Under the pieces are notes generated by a model, which had not been told where the DNA came from, did not search any database, and worked only from the letters and a program-made list of their open reading frames with translations. A program made the translations under genes and the position numbers. A stretch of DNA of 64,000 nt from Owenia fusiformis (Eukaryota > Annelida > Polychaeta > Sabellida > Oweniidae), in assembly GCA_903813345.2 (NCBI GenBank), contig CAIIXF020000003.1, forward strand, positions 19,978,931 to 20,042,930, in the 5' to 3' direction. Below, in pieces: positions 34,301-45,126 of this stretch. The first letter of the stretch is position 1. Every line of letters starts with the position of its first letter.

Positions 34301-36571
34301 CAGATGTAATGTTGCTTTAATATACATACAATAAAACAGCTCGTTTATTAATAAAATCAGTGGATGTTGTACTATGAGTTAGTTCTGATGGACCATATTG
34401 AATGGATGTCCATATTTCCCATTTACTCATATAATGGAATATACAATAATTAATTTGAGTTTGGGAGTGAATAAGATGAAAGAATGTGATTGGATGAATT
34501 AATAATTCTCACAAACAACCTAATAACTCTCAAAAGTGAAAAGTTACATACATAAAGTCAGCAGTGTTATCAGTGTCAATATCATCTTCAATTTCATCAA
34601 GTTCCTTTTCATCAATTGGGCCAGGGTCATCTTCTGCCTTGATGGCAGACCTCTTTGAGATGTCAATGTAGTCTGTGTTAGCCATACACTTGTGGCTGGT
34701 AAAATGACGCGCTCTGTGGAATGACTTCTTACATCTTGGACAATGTATCTTGCCATCTTCATCTATTGTACAATACAGAATTAATCTTTTTTATTGAAAA
34801 TAGCATTTTTGTTTTTATTTAGCAATTTAATTTACTAATCAAATAAATCGATAATTATATCATGAAATTTAGATCATTACCCATTGAAAGGTTATGATCC
34901 ATACATACGTGGGTCGTCCAAAGTCTTCAAGAGTTAAAATGCTTGAACTTTTTGGACAATCCTCAAACAGAGCAACTTTTGACTGATGTAAGCTCTGATA
35001 CAAAATCTTTAAATTTTCTGTATTCAAATACATGTACTGTCTGTTGTCAGTTATATTTTTGCCATACCAATTTCTGGTGTTTTTTCGACTACTTCTGGCT
35101 TTTGAGCTTTTGGAGTTGTGGTTTTCTCTTCCCCTTTCCGTGGTCTGCCACGTCTTCTACCTGAATTAAAGATAAATTAAAACACACTGAAATACATCAT
35201 TTTAACCCTTGCTAGTCAATTAATTCATAATGATCTGGACAGTACAAGTTCTAGCTTTAGAAGACCAACTTGTATATTTGTAATCCCACACATGTACAAG
35301 TAACATAGTACCTCAAAGGCAGTTAGCAAGATCATACCAGAAACTGGATATCATTACATTCTTAGAAGCTTCTTATATACTATCGAATCTTGTAATTAGG
35401 ATAGAACTGACAGGACTCAAAAATTTCCTTGATACAGATTTTCCTAAATTGTTGAATTCATTCCTCTCTAACTTTGGTTATTTTGGAATTAACATTTCAA
35501 AGCACTGATGACATCATAAATTTGGCATGTTTTGATCAACAATGGTCAATAATGTAAAAATGAGACATCTGGAGATATTCGATGAAAAGGAAAGTATTGT
35601 GGATTGTGAAGTTTTGCATTTGAAGAATATGTAAACTGGTACAGAAAAACATGTGTAAGCGAAACATTTTTGGCCCCTCTAAAATGTTCTCCACTTACAA
35701 ATTTGATTGGCCATGGGTCTGAAAAATGTTCCACTTATTGAAATGATTGAAGTGTTCCACTTACAGAGGTGTTCCACTCTACAGGTTTTACTGTACATGT
35801 AAACAAATACTGACCAGGGTTAGGAGGTGGAGCCATAGATTCATTGGTAATTTCAGATGTTGGTTCATTACTGACTGGTCGTATAACAATGGAGACCTTC
35901 TCTACTGAGCCCTCAGCCAGATCCTGTTCAGTAATCATCTCAAATTGAAGGTTGGGACCTATTTGTTCTTGATGATGTTGTGAGCTGCCATCTGCAGAAA
36001 TGGATGTAAAATAAAAATCCAAAGAAAAGTATTTAATCTACATGTGTTAATTTGAAAAGAAATAAATGTGAATACACAAATCAGTACTGGTTTTGTATAC
36101 TGTATAAGTGGTAATTTTGCCTAATCATTTAATTTGCCTATTTCCTAATTTTTGCCAGGTTCGGAAAATTAAATGTCGGAAATATTGTCTTTATAATGTT
36201 ATCCAATGGGAGGTTTAGAGTATTAAGAGTACAACCGCTAAACATGAACATGTGTAACTGACATTATTACATATACCTCCACTGCATTAATTGGTTATTG
36301 CCAATGATCACATACCTTGTACAAGCTGAACAGCTGTCTGATCAAATTCAACCAATCTTGTGTCATCTGTCACATCCTCAGGATCCCCTATGATTCCTCC
36401 AGGTTGTGACTCCACAACTGCTTCTCCAGGCTGTGCATCCTCCAAGACATTGGGACTGCTGAGTTCAACAACAGTGCCATCTATACACACATTCTGCTTA
36501 TGAATGACAAAGGTATCCAGGGAATGAAAAGTCTCTTGACAATTCCCGCAAATGAGAATATCTGCAGGCAT
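22350..36571 (-). CDS. ZFAT: ZFAT-type zinc-finger and AT-hook nuclear protein, 19 coding exons, complete
   Basis: Predicted nuclear DNA-binding regulator. Coding exons 5' to 3': 36571-36316, 35991-35815, 35160-35068, 34762-34552, 33911-33719, 33305-33234, 32928-32634, 32212-31974, 31736-31525, 31003-30838, 30391-29611, 29035-28819, 28535-28426, 27342-27185, 26861-26746, 25576-25317, 24990-24760, 23422-23267, 22648-22350. All phases fit; total 4242 nt, 1413 residues (human ZFAT is about 1243). In order: a C2HC-like finger near residue 8; AT-hooks RRRGRPRKG (about 147) and RKRGRPPKHGK (about 256); about 19 C2H2 fingers in clusters. ZFAT-diagnostic segments include CHICNRKFKKKIDRDRH, CQYCGRLFYNRSEYEPHVRTH, KDLQKHIWIHEGIKPFKC and, near the C-terminus, QTAVNLLQQIID. 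The start ATG lies 3 nt inside the first coding exon. The C-terminus carries VIETSD-type hexapeptide repeats. Confidence 0.93.
23002..23105 (+). repeat. Interspersed repeat, ZFAT intron family copy 1
   Basis: It contains CATGCAAAATGTCACCACCT then GCCATTTGTTACAGA. Same family and orientation as 29463, 33342 and 34171. Confidence 0.65.
23495..24519. mobile_element. Non-autonomous Tc1/mariner-type foldback element (1025 bp)
   Basis: The ends are CGAGGGTTGATCATAAAGTT and its inverse, flanked by TA on both sides (23493-23494, 24520-24521). The inverted similarity extends some 200 bp inward (for example CATAGTAACTTGAAGTCAAG against CTTGATTTCCCGTTACTATG). No transposase is readable. ZFAT intron. 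Confidence 0.85.
25609..25720 (+). repeat. pogo-like MITE end
   Basis: The motif TACAGTGAAACCTGTATATC followed by GAACACC units matches the ends of widespread pogo/Tigger-related MITEs. The far end is not clear; the tandem exon array begins about 70 bp on. Confidence 0.4.
25788..26866 (-). repeat. Nine 119-bp tandem units, each carrying part of ZFAT exon 16 with both splice sites
   Basis: Units repeat with donors at 25789-25793 and every 119 bp up to 26741-26745. The most upstream unit on the minus strand belongs to the full 116-nt exon (26861-26746). The other eight contain an 86-nt shortened exon (25794-25879, 25913-25998, 26032-26117, 26151-26236, 26270-26355, 26389-26474, 26508-26593, 26627-26712), preceded by GTAATGTAG and followed by GTAAGT. 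Each lacks the first 30 nt of the exon (one linker and the first Cys of the finger) but keeps entry phase 0 and exit phase 2. The units are nearly identical. Only 33 nt separate neighbouring mini-exons. Confidence 0.93.
27351..28103. mobile_element. Interspersed element with ATCGCACTTTGAA / TTCAAAGTGCGAT ends
   Basis: The inverted ends ATCGCACTTTGAA (27371) and TTCAAAGTGCGAT (28088-28100) enclose three related blocks (CCTAATCAGATCTTGGCAAT, CTGCTCTTGCATCTGT, CAATTTTGATGACAAGA) and a (CGCC)n tract at 28027-28056. A shorter relative is at 29183-29428, and shared flanks (ACAAGACAC) suggest the element reaches 27351. Its left side abuts the acceptor of ZFAT exon 15 (27342). Confidence 0.7.
29183..29428. 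mobile_element. Shorter copy of the 27351 element
   Basis: ACAAGACACTCTGTGATAAA, TATTGCACTTTGAA, GTCAGATCTTGGCACTGCTC, GCACAAGACAATTATG and TTCAAAGTGAGAT occur in the same order as in 27351-28103, without the duplicated middle blocks. Confidence 0.65.
29463..29560 (+). repeat. Interspersed repeat, ZFAT intron family copy 2
   Basis: AAGGCATTAACAATGCAAAA then TATCACCACCAGCCATTTGT; see 23002. Confidence 0.6.
31297..31501. mobile_element. MITE with CAGTG..TTCCCCAG / CTGGGAGATCACTG ends
   Basis: The ends CAGTGTTTTCCCCAG and CTGGGAGATCACTG are inverted. GTGGGTGCAAATGGAT-like and GCGCCCACTTGCTTT blocks lie inside. A second copy is at about 60106-60322. ZFAT intron between exons 10 and 11. Confidence 0.6.
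33342..33400 (+). repeat. Interspersed repeat, ZFAT intron family copy 3
   Basis: AAGGCATTAACACGCAAAAT then GTCACCACCTGCCATTT; see 23002. Confidence 0.55.
34171..34290 (+). repeat. Interspersed repeat, ZFAT intron family copy 4
   Basis: CAAGGCAAGAACATGCAAAA then TGTCACCATCTG; see 23002. Confidence 0.55.
35640..35805 (-). repeat. pogo-like MITE, one end clear
   Basis: On the minus strand it begins ACAGTAAAACCTGTAGAGTG and continues with repeated GGAACACCTCTGTAAGTGGA-like blocks. It ends about 10 bp from ZFAT coding exon 2's downstream donor at 35815. Confidence 0.5.
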
Positions 36572-36710
36572 CCCTGAAAGTAAAGTAAATTTATCTATGA
36601 GATTTTTTCAGCCAAAAGTATGATATTCCAACTTCTCAGCTCAGAGGCAGCACTCTCTAAGCATCTATTGCTCAGCAAGACAATCAATCCTTGACTCTAG
36701 TATAAATCTA

Positions 36711-37245
36711 ATCATGGTCTTTGGTTTTTATAATCGGGAAGAATGGGGAAAGCACCCCCCACCCAACCATAACCAAACCAATCTGGCCCAAAGTCACATC
36801 ATTTAAGTATCCTTTGATTGGTCTAGCAGGCCATGGGTGGGGTTGATTTTTTTTCAAATTACCCCCACAACTACTTGTGTATTGAAATCTTGTGGTTGAA
36901 AAAATAGTCAGGAGACACAAACCTGATTTTATCCAAATAACCACTAATCTACCATATTTTCACTGCAAGATTTCAATACACAAGTTAGTAGTTGGGGGTG
37001 ATTTGAAATAATACATGTATGGGTTGGGGAAACCAAAGCAGTTTGGCCCAGTTATCTACTCCTGACGTCATAGAGTAGATAATTGGGCCAGACAGGTTTG
37101 GTTAGGGTCGGGGTAACTAAACCTGTCTGCCTCAGTTATCTACTCCAAACACAGGGAGTAGAGAACTGGGCCAGACTGGTTCGGTTATGGTTGGGTGGGG
37201 GTTCTTCCCCCATTTTTCCCAATTATAAAAACCCCAGACCATGAT
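36711..37245. mobile_element. Foldback element (535 bp) in ZFAT intron 1
   Basis: The ends ATCATGGTCTTTGGTTTTTA and TAAAAACCCCAGACCATGAT are inverted, with CACCCAACCATAACC / GGTTATGGTTGGGTG continuing the arms. Nested inside is a smaller palindrome of GGCCCAGTTATCTACTC and its inverse. Confidence 0.75.
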
Positions 37246-37297
37246 TTCTAGACTTATACTATACATGTAGTAGATCTACTGTAAGCCATGGGTTTCG

Positions 37298-37400
37298 GGT
37301 CTGCTCTAACCAAACCCGTCTGGCCCAGTTATCTACTCTCGATATCGTAGCAACGTCAGGAGTAGATAACTGGGCCAGACGGGTTTGGTTAGGTCTGCTC
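37298..37400. repeat. Palindrome around GGCCCAGTTATCTACTC
   Basis: The arms CTAACCAAACCCGTCTGGCC and GGCCAGACGGGTTTGGTTAG flank CAGTTATCTACT / AGTAGATAACTG. It is related to the palindrome nested in 36711-37245. Confidence 0.8.
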
Positions 37401-37920
37401 TAGGTCTATCTGCGATATTCTGCGTTAGACTATTTGGTTGGACCCACTCCCAAAACAGAGATATATTTAGGAACTGATCATGGGCTTTTACTTTTAAAAC
37501 TCATTAGACCTGGATGTAGATCTCGGGATCTTGCAAGTAGTCTGGTAAATCTATGCATTAGGTGTTAGCCCTATGCATAATTTGAGAAAACCTGGGCTAG
37601 AAAAGTGTTGGCAATCCCCTAAATAGCACTGAGTAACACAAGAGCTGGAAAATTATTTTGTCATGAAGTCTACAGATTATGGCAAATAGACCTAGTACAA
37701 TACAAAACTAAAGGAAGCTGTGGATCTAGTCTAAGTTTAGCATTTGTTTATTTGGGCAGACGAAAAGTGCGAAGTTGAGGAAAGCTTTTTCAAACACTGA
37801 AATTTATATTTTTCAGACTCCATTTTCTCCCTCTTTGCACACCATGAATTCAATAACTTGACATAAATAATTAGCATAACACACGAGGCTTTTGAAAAAT
37901 ATACATATTAGATCAATTAC

Positions 37921-38030
37921 CTGCAAATATTTATGATAACCAAATGTGAAATTCGGAAATATTGACGGTTGTGAATGCAAGATGGCTGAATATTCGATTC
38001 TCGTATTTTCTCGTGCACCTGTTGTAGTCA
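37921..38030 (-). other. ZFAT: ZFAT non-coding first exon
   Basis: The minus strand ends in ATATTTGCAG followed by a GTAATT donor (37920-37915). No ATG is in frame with the next exon, whose acceptor is at 36574-36575, so this is 5' UTR. The transcription start is inferred to be near 38030, within the promoter shared with the dehydrogenase exon. Confidence 0.6.
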
Positions 38031-38052
38031 CGTGATCAAAATCCCGATCACA
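38020..38052. promoter_or_regulatory. Bidirectional promoter between ZFAT and the dehydrogenase exon A
   Basis: ZFAT exon 1 (minus) and the ATG at 38052 (plus) are separated by a few tens of bases. The interval has GTCACGTGATC (CACGTG at 38029-38034, an E-box/CLEAR-like site) and a second TCACATGATC. No TATA element. A diverged copy with GTCACATGATC lies at 59360-59380. Confidence 0.6.
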
Positions 38053-38496
38053 TGATCTTCAAAATGTCGGACAAAGTTTCAAATGATATGAATGAAAAAA
38101 TGTCGCAAAATGACAATGACAGCCTACCATATGCTTTCATAGACAGTACAATTAAAGACAATCCGATGCTCGGATTTCCTGACGACTTCATTGAGCTGAT
38201 GAGTGGATATTTTCGCATGGTAACTTGGAATGATGTTCAGAGAGAAAAATCAATTTCTGAAAAGGTTGTTGCTGGATTCGTCAGGCCTCCAACACACAAA
38301 TCTCTTCAAGACAACCTGCATATATTTAAAAATTTAAAAGTTATTGCAAACTTTGGTGTAGGTGTGGATCATATAAAGATACCACTATACACAGAGAAGG
38401 GTATAAAGGTTGCAAACACACCTGATGTACTTGCACCATGTGTTGCGGATATGGGATTGATGCTTATTCTTGCGACTGCACGAAATCTCAAAACTG
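38052..38496 (+). CDS. D-2-hydroxyacid dehydrogenase, N-terminal exon, type 1 (copy A)
   Basis: It encodes the first half of the split substrate/catalytic domain of the D-isomer-specific 2-hydroxyacid dehydrogenase family (glyoxylate/hydroxypyruvate reductase or 2-ketogluconate reductase-like). Family marks: NLKVIANFGVGVDHIKI (about residues 96-112), KGIKVANTPDVLAPCVADM (118-136) and LMLILATARNLKTG at the end. The exon closes with a GTAATT donor in phase 1. The NAD-binding Rossmann part (GxGxxG) and the catalytic Arg, Glu and His would be in later exons, and none is visible downstream. ATGs at 38052, 38064 and 38100 are in frame; only the last matches the start region of copy C well. It shares its promoter with ZFAT. 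Confidence 0.8.
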
Positions 38497-38735
38497 GTAA
38501 TTATACATATGTATACTTCAGAATTTCAGTATAGCTAGCATTCACTTGCATTGAAACACAGGCATCAAACAGATTGTTGAGTTGTCCTGAAAAGAAAAAC
38601 CCTCCCTCCCACTTACATGTATGTGATTTTTGAGATTTTTTTGTACACAAAAAAAATATGTATCTGTTCCGATGCCTGTGTATTGAAACTTTCTAACATT
38701 TATCTTTACTTTCCTTTATACCAGCAGTCTCAGAT

Positions 38736-39280
38736 CAGTGGCGTAGCCAGGATTTGACAGGAGGGGTTCAATTATTGGAGACACCTAACGGTGAATTTGG
38801 GAAAAAAATTCCAAATTTGCTTAATCTCTGCCAAATTTGCTTAATTTTGGTCCATTTTTTAAATTTTGGCCAGTTTGCTGGAATATTTACCTTTGCAAAA
38901 CAATTTCAAAAGCAAAAGCAGAGGTGAATTATCTCAATTTTGGAAAGCAAGATAGATTCCATCAGTGACTTGTATATGTGAACAGTGATGTTAGAGATCC
39001 TATTTTGTGATGTGTTTGGCCTTAGAACTTACGCACTGTGTTTAAATTTCCACGGACGGACTCGTAGGAATACTGTGTTGGGTATGTGAAGATAACATTG
39101 GGTTATACTACAATACTTGTGTAAAGTCGTATGGATCCTGTGCAAATTATGTTACTTGCGAGGTGCTGCAGGATTCATGTGTGTTGGGATAATGTAGAAA
39201 CATTACTAGATCCACAAAGATGTGATCATTTGAAGTTGAATGACATTTATTTCCACAATGGATTAAACCGTGGGCGTCAG
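38736..39280. other. Transposon end plus unassigned sequence
   Basis: CAGTGGCGTAGCCAGGATTT at 38736 is a common transposon terminus. It interrupts sequence that continues uninterrupted after copy C (AGCCTCAGATACCATGG at 60030). No matching right end or coding sequence was found up to 39280. Confidence 0.5.
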
Positions 39281-39337
39281 ACTTAAAGGAAATGTCCATC
39301 TTAAGGTTTCTTGGTGTGTACTTATCCCGTGCCAGGA

Positions 39338-39843
39338 CTATAGTCCTGCGAACGTCTTATTCTTTGGCCTGTACGATTACAACTTGGGAGAATTATCTAC
39401 GCCCCTTACACTTAAGATACCTACTTCAATAGATTCCTGGGTATTTTAGCATTCTTTTCGTGTAGTCGAATCCACAATTGTTTGGGTATATCGGCAGAAT
39501 TGGAACATTTTTCTTTTTCATCGAGAGATATTCCATCACTTTCCAAGATGGGGGTTGGATTTAAAAGGGGATTCCCCGTTTGACTGACCCGGAAGTGGGC
39601 CGGATAACCAATAAATGGAAGAAGTTGACGGTTGAAATAAGTATATATAAATTTTGCGATCAAAAACGAAAATTTCTTTGTTCTGCCGATAAACCCATAC
39701 AATTGTGGATTCAACTACACGAAAAGAATGCTAAAATACCAAGGAATCTATTGAAATAGGTATCCTAAGTGTAAGAAGCGTAGAAAATTCTCCCATTGTT
39801 GTAATCATACAGGCAAAAGAATAAGATGTTCGCAGGACTATAG
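39338..39843. mobile_element. Foldback element with 160-bp inverted arms
   Basis: The arms 39338-39499 and 39681-39843 match at about 90% (CTATAGTCCTGCGAAC ... GTTCGCAGGACTATAG). The paralogous segment at 61820-61890 runs through without it. No coding sequence. Confidence 0.85.
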
Positions 39844-39906
39844 ATATATTTTTATTAATGGTGATAATCATTTCGCAAATGTCATATTTTACACATTTTA
39901 TATTTA

Positions 39907-41154
39907 TCCCATCGAACGAAGTTCGGAGGGATCCATCGAACGAAGTTCGGAGGGATATAGGGAACGCCTCCGTCCATCCGTCCGTCCGTCCGTACGTATG
40001 TCTGTCCGTCCGTCCGTCCGGGCGATAACTCAAATACCGTTGGCCCGATTTTGTTCATATTTTGTACACATATACCCTATGGGGGAAGAAGTTCTGCTCG
40101 AAAGCTGATTTTCAAAATGGCCGCTCAATTCAAAATGGCGGCCATTTTAGTGCTGATTTTACAGTAATTTAGGTGCAAATGTAAAACTGTAATAGCAATA
40201 TGTTTTAAATGTAAAAAAATTATGAAGGACATTAATAAAGCTATAAATGTAGACATTAAAGAAGCACATGGCAGCCATCTAGAAAAATGGCGGCCTTTAC
40301 TCGTTATTTTACGATTTTTGCTATAACTCGAAAAGTAGTGGAGCGATTTTGTTCATATTTGGTATGTGAATACTATAAGCATTGCACACTGTCTAAAGAC
40401 ACTTTTGGTATAAGGCGGCCATTTTTCAAAATGGCCGCCATTTTTAACGTATATTACTATAACTCGAAAAGTAGTGGAGCGATTTTGTTCATATTTGGTA
40501 TGTGAATACTATAAGCATGGCACACCATCCTATGACACTTTTGGTAGAATGCGGCCATTTTGAAAAAAATTTCAAAAATGGCCGCCATTATAACGTATTT
40601 CATATGTGGATACTATAAGCATGGCACACTTTTTATGTATATATATTTTTTATGTTTTTTACTATAACTTGAAAAGTAGTGAAGCGATTTGGTCATATTT
40701 AATATGTGAATACTCATGAGCCTTGCACACTGTCTCATGACACTTCAGATAGTAGGCAGCCATTTTATAAAAATGGCTGTCATTTTTACATTTTTTACTA
40801 TAACTCGAAAAGTAGTGGAGCAATTTTGTTCATATTTGATATGTGAATACTTTAAGCATGGCACATTGTCTAATAAAACTTTGGGGAGTAGTCAGCCATT
40901 TTGAAAAATGGCCACCATTTTTATGTGTGTTATTTTACAAGTACATGTATGCGATTTTTCAAAGATTTTAGAGGTGGCTACTTAAAAGCATATTATTTCT
41001 TCTGATGACAACTTGGCTAGTGAGCAACCATTTTGAAAATGGTGGCCTTTCTGGTGTGTTGTTTTATGATGTTTGCTATATATTTCGTTTGTAAAAATGC
41101 CAGCCATTTCTGTTCGATGGGATTCGCTACGCTTTGGCGTTGCCGTTGTTCTAG
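39907..41154 (+). mobile_element. Helitron-like non-autonomous element, copy 1 (1248 bp)
   Basis: It starts TC (TCCCATCGAACGAAGTTCGG) after an A and ends CTAG before a T, with a short stem-loop ACGCTTTGGCGT 10 nt before CTAG. These are the marks of rolling-circle elements. A subterminal inverted pair is ATCCCATCGAAC / GTTCGATGGGAT. The core has a (CCGT)n tract at 39972-40020 and 4-5 units of about 135 bp (TAACTCGAAAAGTAGTGGAG ... AATGGCCGCC). The empty site is present at 61949-61955. Resembles bivalve pearl/HINE elements. Confidence 0.8.
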
Positions 41155-41398
41155 TTTAACAATAAAGTGATTAGAATATGTAATTTAAAGTTGTACTAAA
41201 ACCAATTTAAGAATCTCTTATTATCTTAAATTTAGCACAAATAACATCCCTTTTGTTATTTTGACTACAAAGCTTGTGATATTTCACCACAAAACATGAT
41301 TTATTAGATAAGACTGTCAACCTCTGAAATGTTGTTATTTTTGCGCACTTTTTGAGGCTACCTGACCATGACAGTTTTGACATACCGTGTGCCAAGTT

Positions 41399-41645
41399 CA
41401 GGCCTGTCAACTGTCCCGCAATTTGCTTATTTGTCACGCATTTGCTGAAGAATTTGAAGTCACGCCAGTTTTTTTTGCGTGAGGTGAGGTGATCAAACTT
41501 TAGCAAAGGTGCTCAAACTTTGGCCAAAGGTGTTTAAAAGTTGGCCAAAGGTGTTCAAAATTTGGACAAAAGTGTTCAGATTTGGACTTAGGTGTCCAAC
41601 ATTTGTAAGTCACTCATTTTAGGTGGTCCCAAATTTACAGCCATG
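41399..41645 (+). mobile_element. MITE of the CAGNNCTGTCAA family, 6-bp target duplication
   Basis: It begins CAGGCCTGTCAACTGTCCCG and has a degenerate right end. CAAGTT flanks it at 41393-41398 and 41646-41651. The paralog at 62183-62188 shows the single CAAGTT empty site. It contains GGTGTTCAAAATTTGGA units. Confidence 0.88.
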
Positions 41646-41805
41646 CAAGTTAATTTTTTTATTTCTTATTTCCCTCAAGTAACAATAAATCAAAATAGAA
41701 ATTATTTACAGTGGACCTAAAATAAGTATATATACTGCTTGATTAAACGTAAATTGAATATAATAATAGAGCAAGTAAATAAATAAGTATAAATAAGAGC
41801 ACATT

Positions 41806-42560
41806 AATAGTTGTTGGCGCTAAATCGAAAAGTTGTTGCAAACTACTACGAAGGCTGAACCAAAGTATAAATATACATAAGTTTCACATTTGCACACATT
41901 CCAATAGCCAAATGAATATTTTTAATTGAATGAACTACACAAAAAGAAATTCTTCTGGAAAAGAGCACTGCAATATTATTCATTACATATACAAGGAATT
42001 GATTGAAGTGCATTTGTCATTGTATATCGATTAAGCAGTAAGGTTCAATTAAATCCCATTAAAAGTAACTCAGAGTATCGTCTAGTGGAGATAAAGCTAG
42101 TGGAACTTACAAATTATATGCAAGTTACATATGTAATTCACCCCATCAACCATTTTGAGTAACAATTTACATGTAGGCCTATTTACATAGGACACTGATT
42201 ATAGTATGAATATTTCCAACCAGATTTCAAAAAATATCAGACTAGAGGATATATAGGCTAGAGGTTTTTAATGGGAGGTTTTTGATACAGGGTATATCTG
42301 AGAAAAATACAATATATCTACCCGGGGGACCGTATGGACCGAGGGTTGATAAATTGTATTTACCAAGGGATATACCCTTATCAAAAATCGAGCATTTAAT
42401 AACTGATTTATTCTAGCAGATTATGAGAGTTTATAGTCCCCTGGCTCAGTATCTATTCTCTGAATTTGTGACGTCGTAGATCTAATGAGCAGGGGGCAAG
42501 TATCTGAAATCGCCGTTTGTTTTCGATAATTCGCGGTTTGTTAGAAGTCAAATATTGTCT
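41806..42560. other. Intergenic duplicated segment; no gene
   Basis: 41806-42000 (GTTGGCGCTAAATCGAAAAG, CTACTACGAAGG) is paralogous to 62200-62345. The palindromic GGGACCGTATGGACCGAGGG repeat is near 42330. No exon found. Confidence 0.5.
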
Positions 42561-45117
42561 AAGTTTTGGGGGAAAATTTAAAGACTTCTATAGACCACGA
42601 TCTTGTTTTGCACTTCCTTGTCTATGATTTGTACCTCAATTTCGAACTGCAATGGAACTCACTATATTTCGTAAAAATCACATGTTCTCAGTATAGTAGT
42701 AAACAACAGAGAAACAACAATTTTTTACCCATTCGGACTATGCATTTTAGATCACTATCTGACCACTATCATGTGCAAGATAATTCAAATTCCAACCTTT
42801 GGTATAATCAGAGTTGTTTTTTCCACTGGACATGCAGTTACCTGTATGATTGATATAACTCTGTCCAAACAGTCACAGTACAGTCTTTCCAATGGGTGTA
42901 AAATTATGTTTATCAGTTAAAGGCCTCATATAAAGCTATGTTAATCAGTTAAAGGCCCCATATAAAGTTTTAACCACTTTGTTATCTTATCCAATGTTAT
43001 CAAAGTGTGAAATGTGAAACTTTTCATGAATTTCAAAAATATTTTTTGAAAGATTTTTTGTTCAAAATATCGTGAATTTATTTAAGACTAACTTTTAAAG
43101 GTCACACTTATCCTTTAAAATGATAATTCACACCGATGTATAGCATTCATCCTCGCATTGTTTTTTTGCCGACAAAATCGAGAAAATTGGTTGATAGATA
43201 ACGAGCAATGAACTCATCCATGCATGAAAGTGGTTCAGGGAAAGATGCATTTCAAAATTTTAATTCTCTTAGAAACCAATGGTAAAATAATATTAAAAAC
43301 ATAATATATTCATCCCTTTAATCTGGTTAGACGGTCAACATTGGTTTATTTTTTAAGTTTAGCATATTAGGAAAGATTGACATTGAAAAATATTGCTACC
43401 TAAGTGATGTCACAATGGTCACTTAGGTTGAAAATATTTTCGATATGCTAAATCATTGAACTTGCACATTAGATATAAAATTTTATTTTTAACATAGTGT
43501 GTCCATTGTTCAGTCTTTATATTGGTGTTAAAAAGATATAGGGGTTCTATATGAGTACCTGTGCAAGATCGTCCATTCTTGAATTATAAAGAAACATTAT
43601 CAAAGCGACTGTCGTAGAAATTATGAATGTAGTTTCGCACAGGTGTCAATGGAACCAAACAGTGAACCCTGCTTTCCTGAACCCGAGTTTCCAGGATTCG
43701 CCTTGCATGCCTTTGACTCTTTCTCAAGATCTGGGCCCTAATTTTCTTCTGCACAAGCGCAGAAATATATTGTACCCCTACCTTATCATCCTGGTGTCTC
43801 GTTAATAAAACACTTGTAATTACAATGTGAAGTTACTTTTAAAGCATGATAAAAAGTGGATGGGGGGGTTTTACTCGAGTCTCTAGCCAATACTTGGCTA
43901 GAGGGGATTCATCTGGAATACTGTGAACTCTATTTGAAAAAAGCTGCCGGGGTTTCATAAATTTATTGAATATTTTAAAAATCGCCAGATAAATAAATCA
44001 TTAATCAAACCGGACCCAGCTCGGCTCCTTCATGAGATATGACATGATTTCATCAGGATTTCGTCCAAAATTAAAACAAAATGGCTCCAAGAAAAATGGC
44101 GATGTGCAAAAACTGGACGAAATGTCGTTACGTCTGACATTAGTAACTGGCTGTAAATTCTAAGTTAGCGATCCAGAAGATGTGAGCTAATACACTGATC
44201 ACTTTGTGTGTGTTTTGGAATTTTTGGTGAGGTAATAAGACCAAAACTCGCAATTCAAATTGTGATGTGGAAAAATGGCGGACATATGATTTCAAATTTT
44301 ATGATTACGACATGACCAGTTGTTCATGCAGGAATATATCTGTACTGGAAGGCCACGATACAGTGGCCTTAGAAGAAGGTAAGGGGGGTTGACCCTCCCA
44401 CTTACCAAAAGCTGGGACATGTATACCTTTATACTCAACTGGCCAAGAATTAACAGGGCAAAAGGGAGAAAAAATCATCAGGTCCATAATTCTACACATT
44501 CACGTACAAGTTTAAAAACAAACGTGTATCTTAAATTTATTTAGAACTACGCCTTTGTACCAGCGACACACTTTCACATGTGCGTCTTTACAATGAAACA
44601 CAATAACGAAAATTGCAACTTTAGGATCTTGAAAAAAGTTGCAATATTTTTCCTGGTTAGAAAAGGTTTCGACGTACAACTAAAAACACTATATAAAATA
44701 ACTATCTATACACCATCAATGCAAATATATGCTTTCTTCAAGAATACATAATGCGGGCCTGGGAATGCGGGGTGTCACATTCATTGCAACACACCTTGCA
44801 ATAATGTCTTATTATGAGGGTATATCATATATTGAGAAGTTCATCATCTATTGAAATTAAATACTTGCAGCTACAAAAAGCGAATTTGTTTGAGCAGTCC
44901 TAGCTCGGCATATTATAAAGAAAACAATATTTACACCATGGTATTCTTAGTAGACAATTTGTTCAATTTGGAATTTTGAAGCTCAGCCAAACATCAGCTT
45001 TCTAACAAAGATCATCAAAGTCTTCCATGCAAATGAAGATGCGAATTCACATTAACAAATTAATATAAGATCCACAATATGTTTTCAAATGGTTAAATGC
45101 GCAAAATGTGTAGATAT
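42561..45117. other. Intergenic; no gene I can support
   Basis: Several short open frames (for example 42566-42853 and 43623-43805) have no family features. At 44305-44400 both strands show a donor-like GTAAG next to short open frames, which is not enough to call an exon. Confidence 0.4.
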
Positions 45118-45126
45118 GTTTTCCTT

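Noticed and set aside
37813-38031. Coding start for ZFAT in its first exon
   Set aside because: The frame begins with GTG, not ATG, and runs through the donor into the intron; the ATG at 36571 fits the downstream exons.
44220-44500. Possible exon with donor-like GTAAG on each strand
   Set aside because: No acceptor, start or family similarity; the frame is interrupted just upstream.
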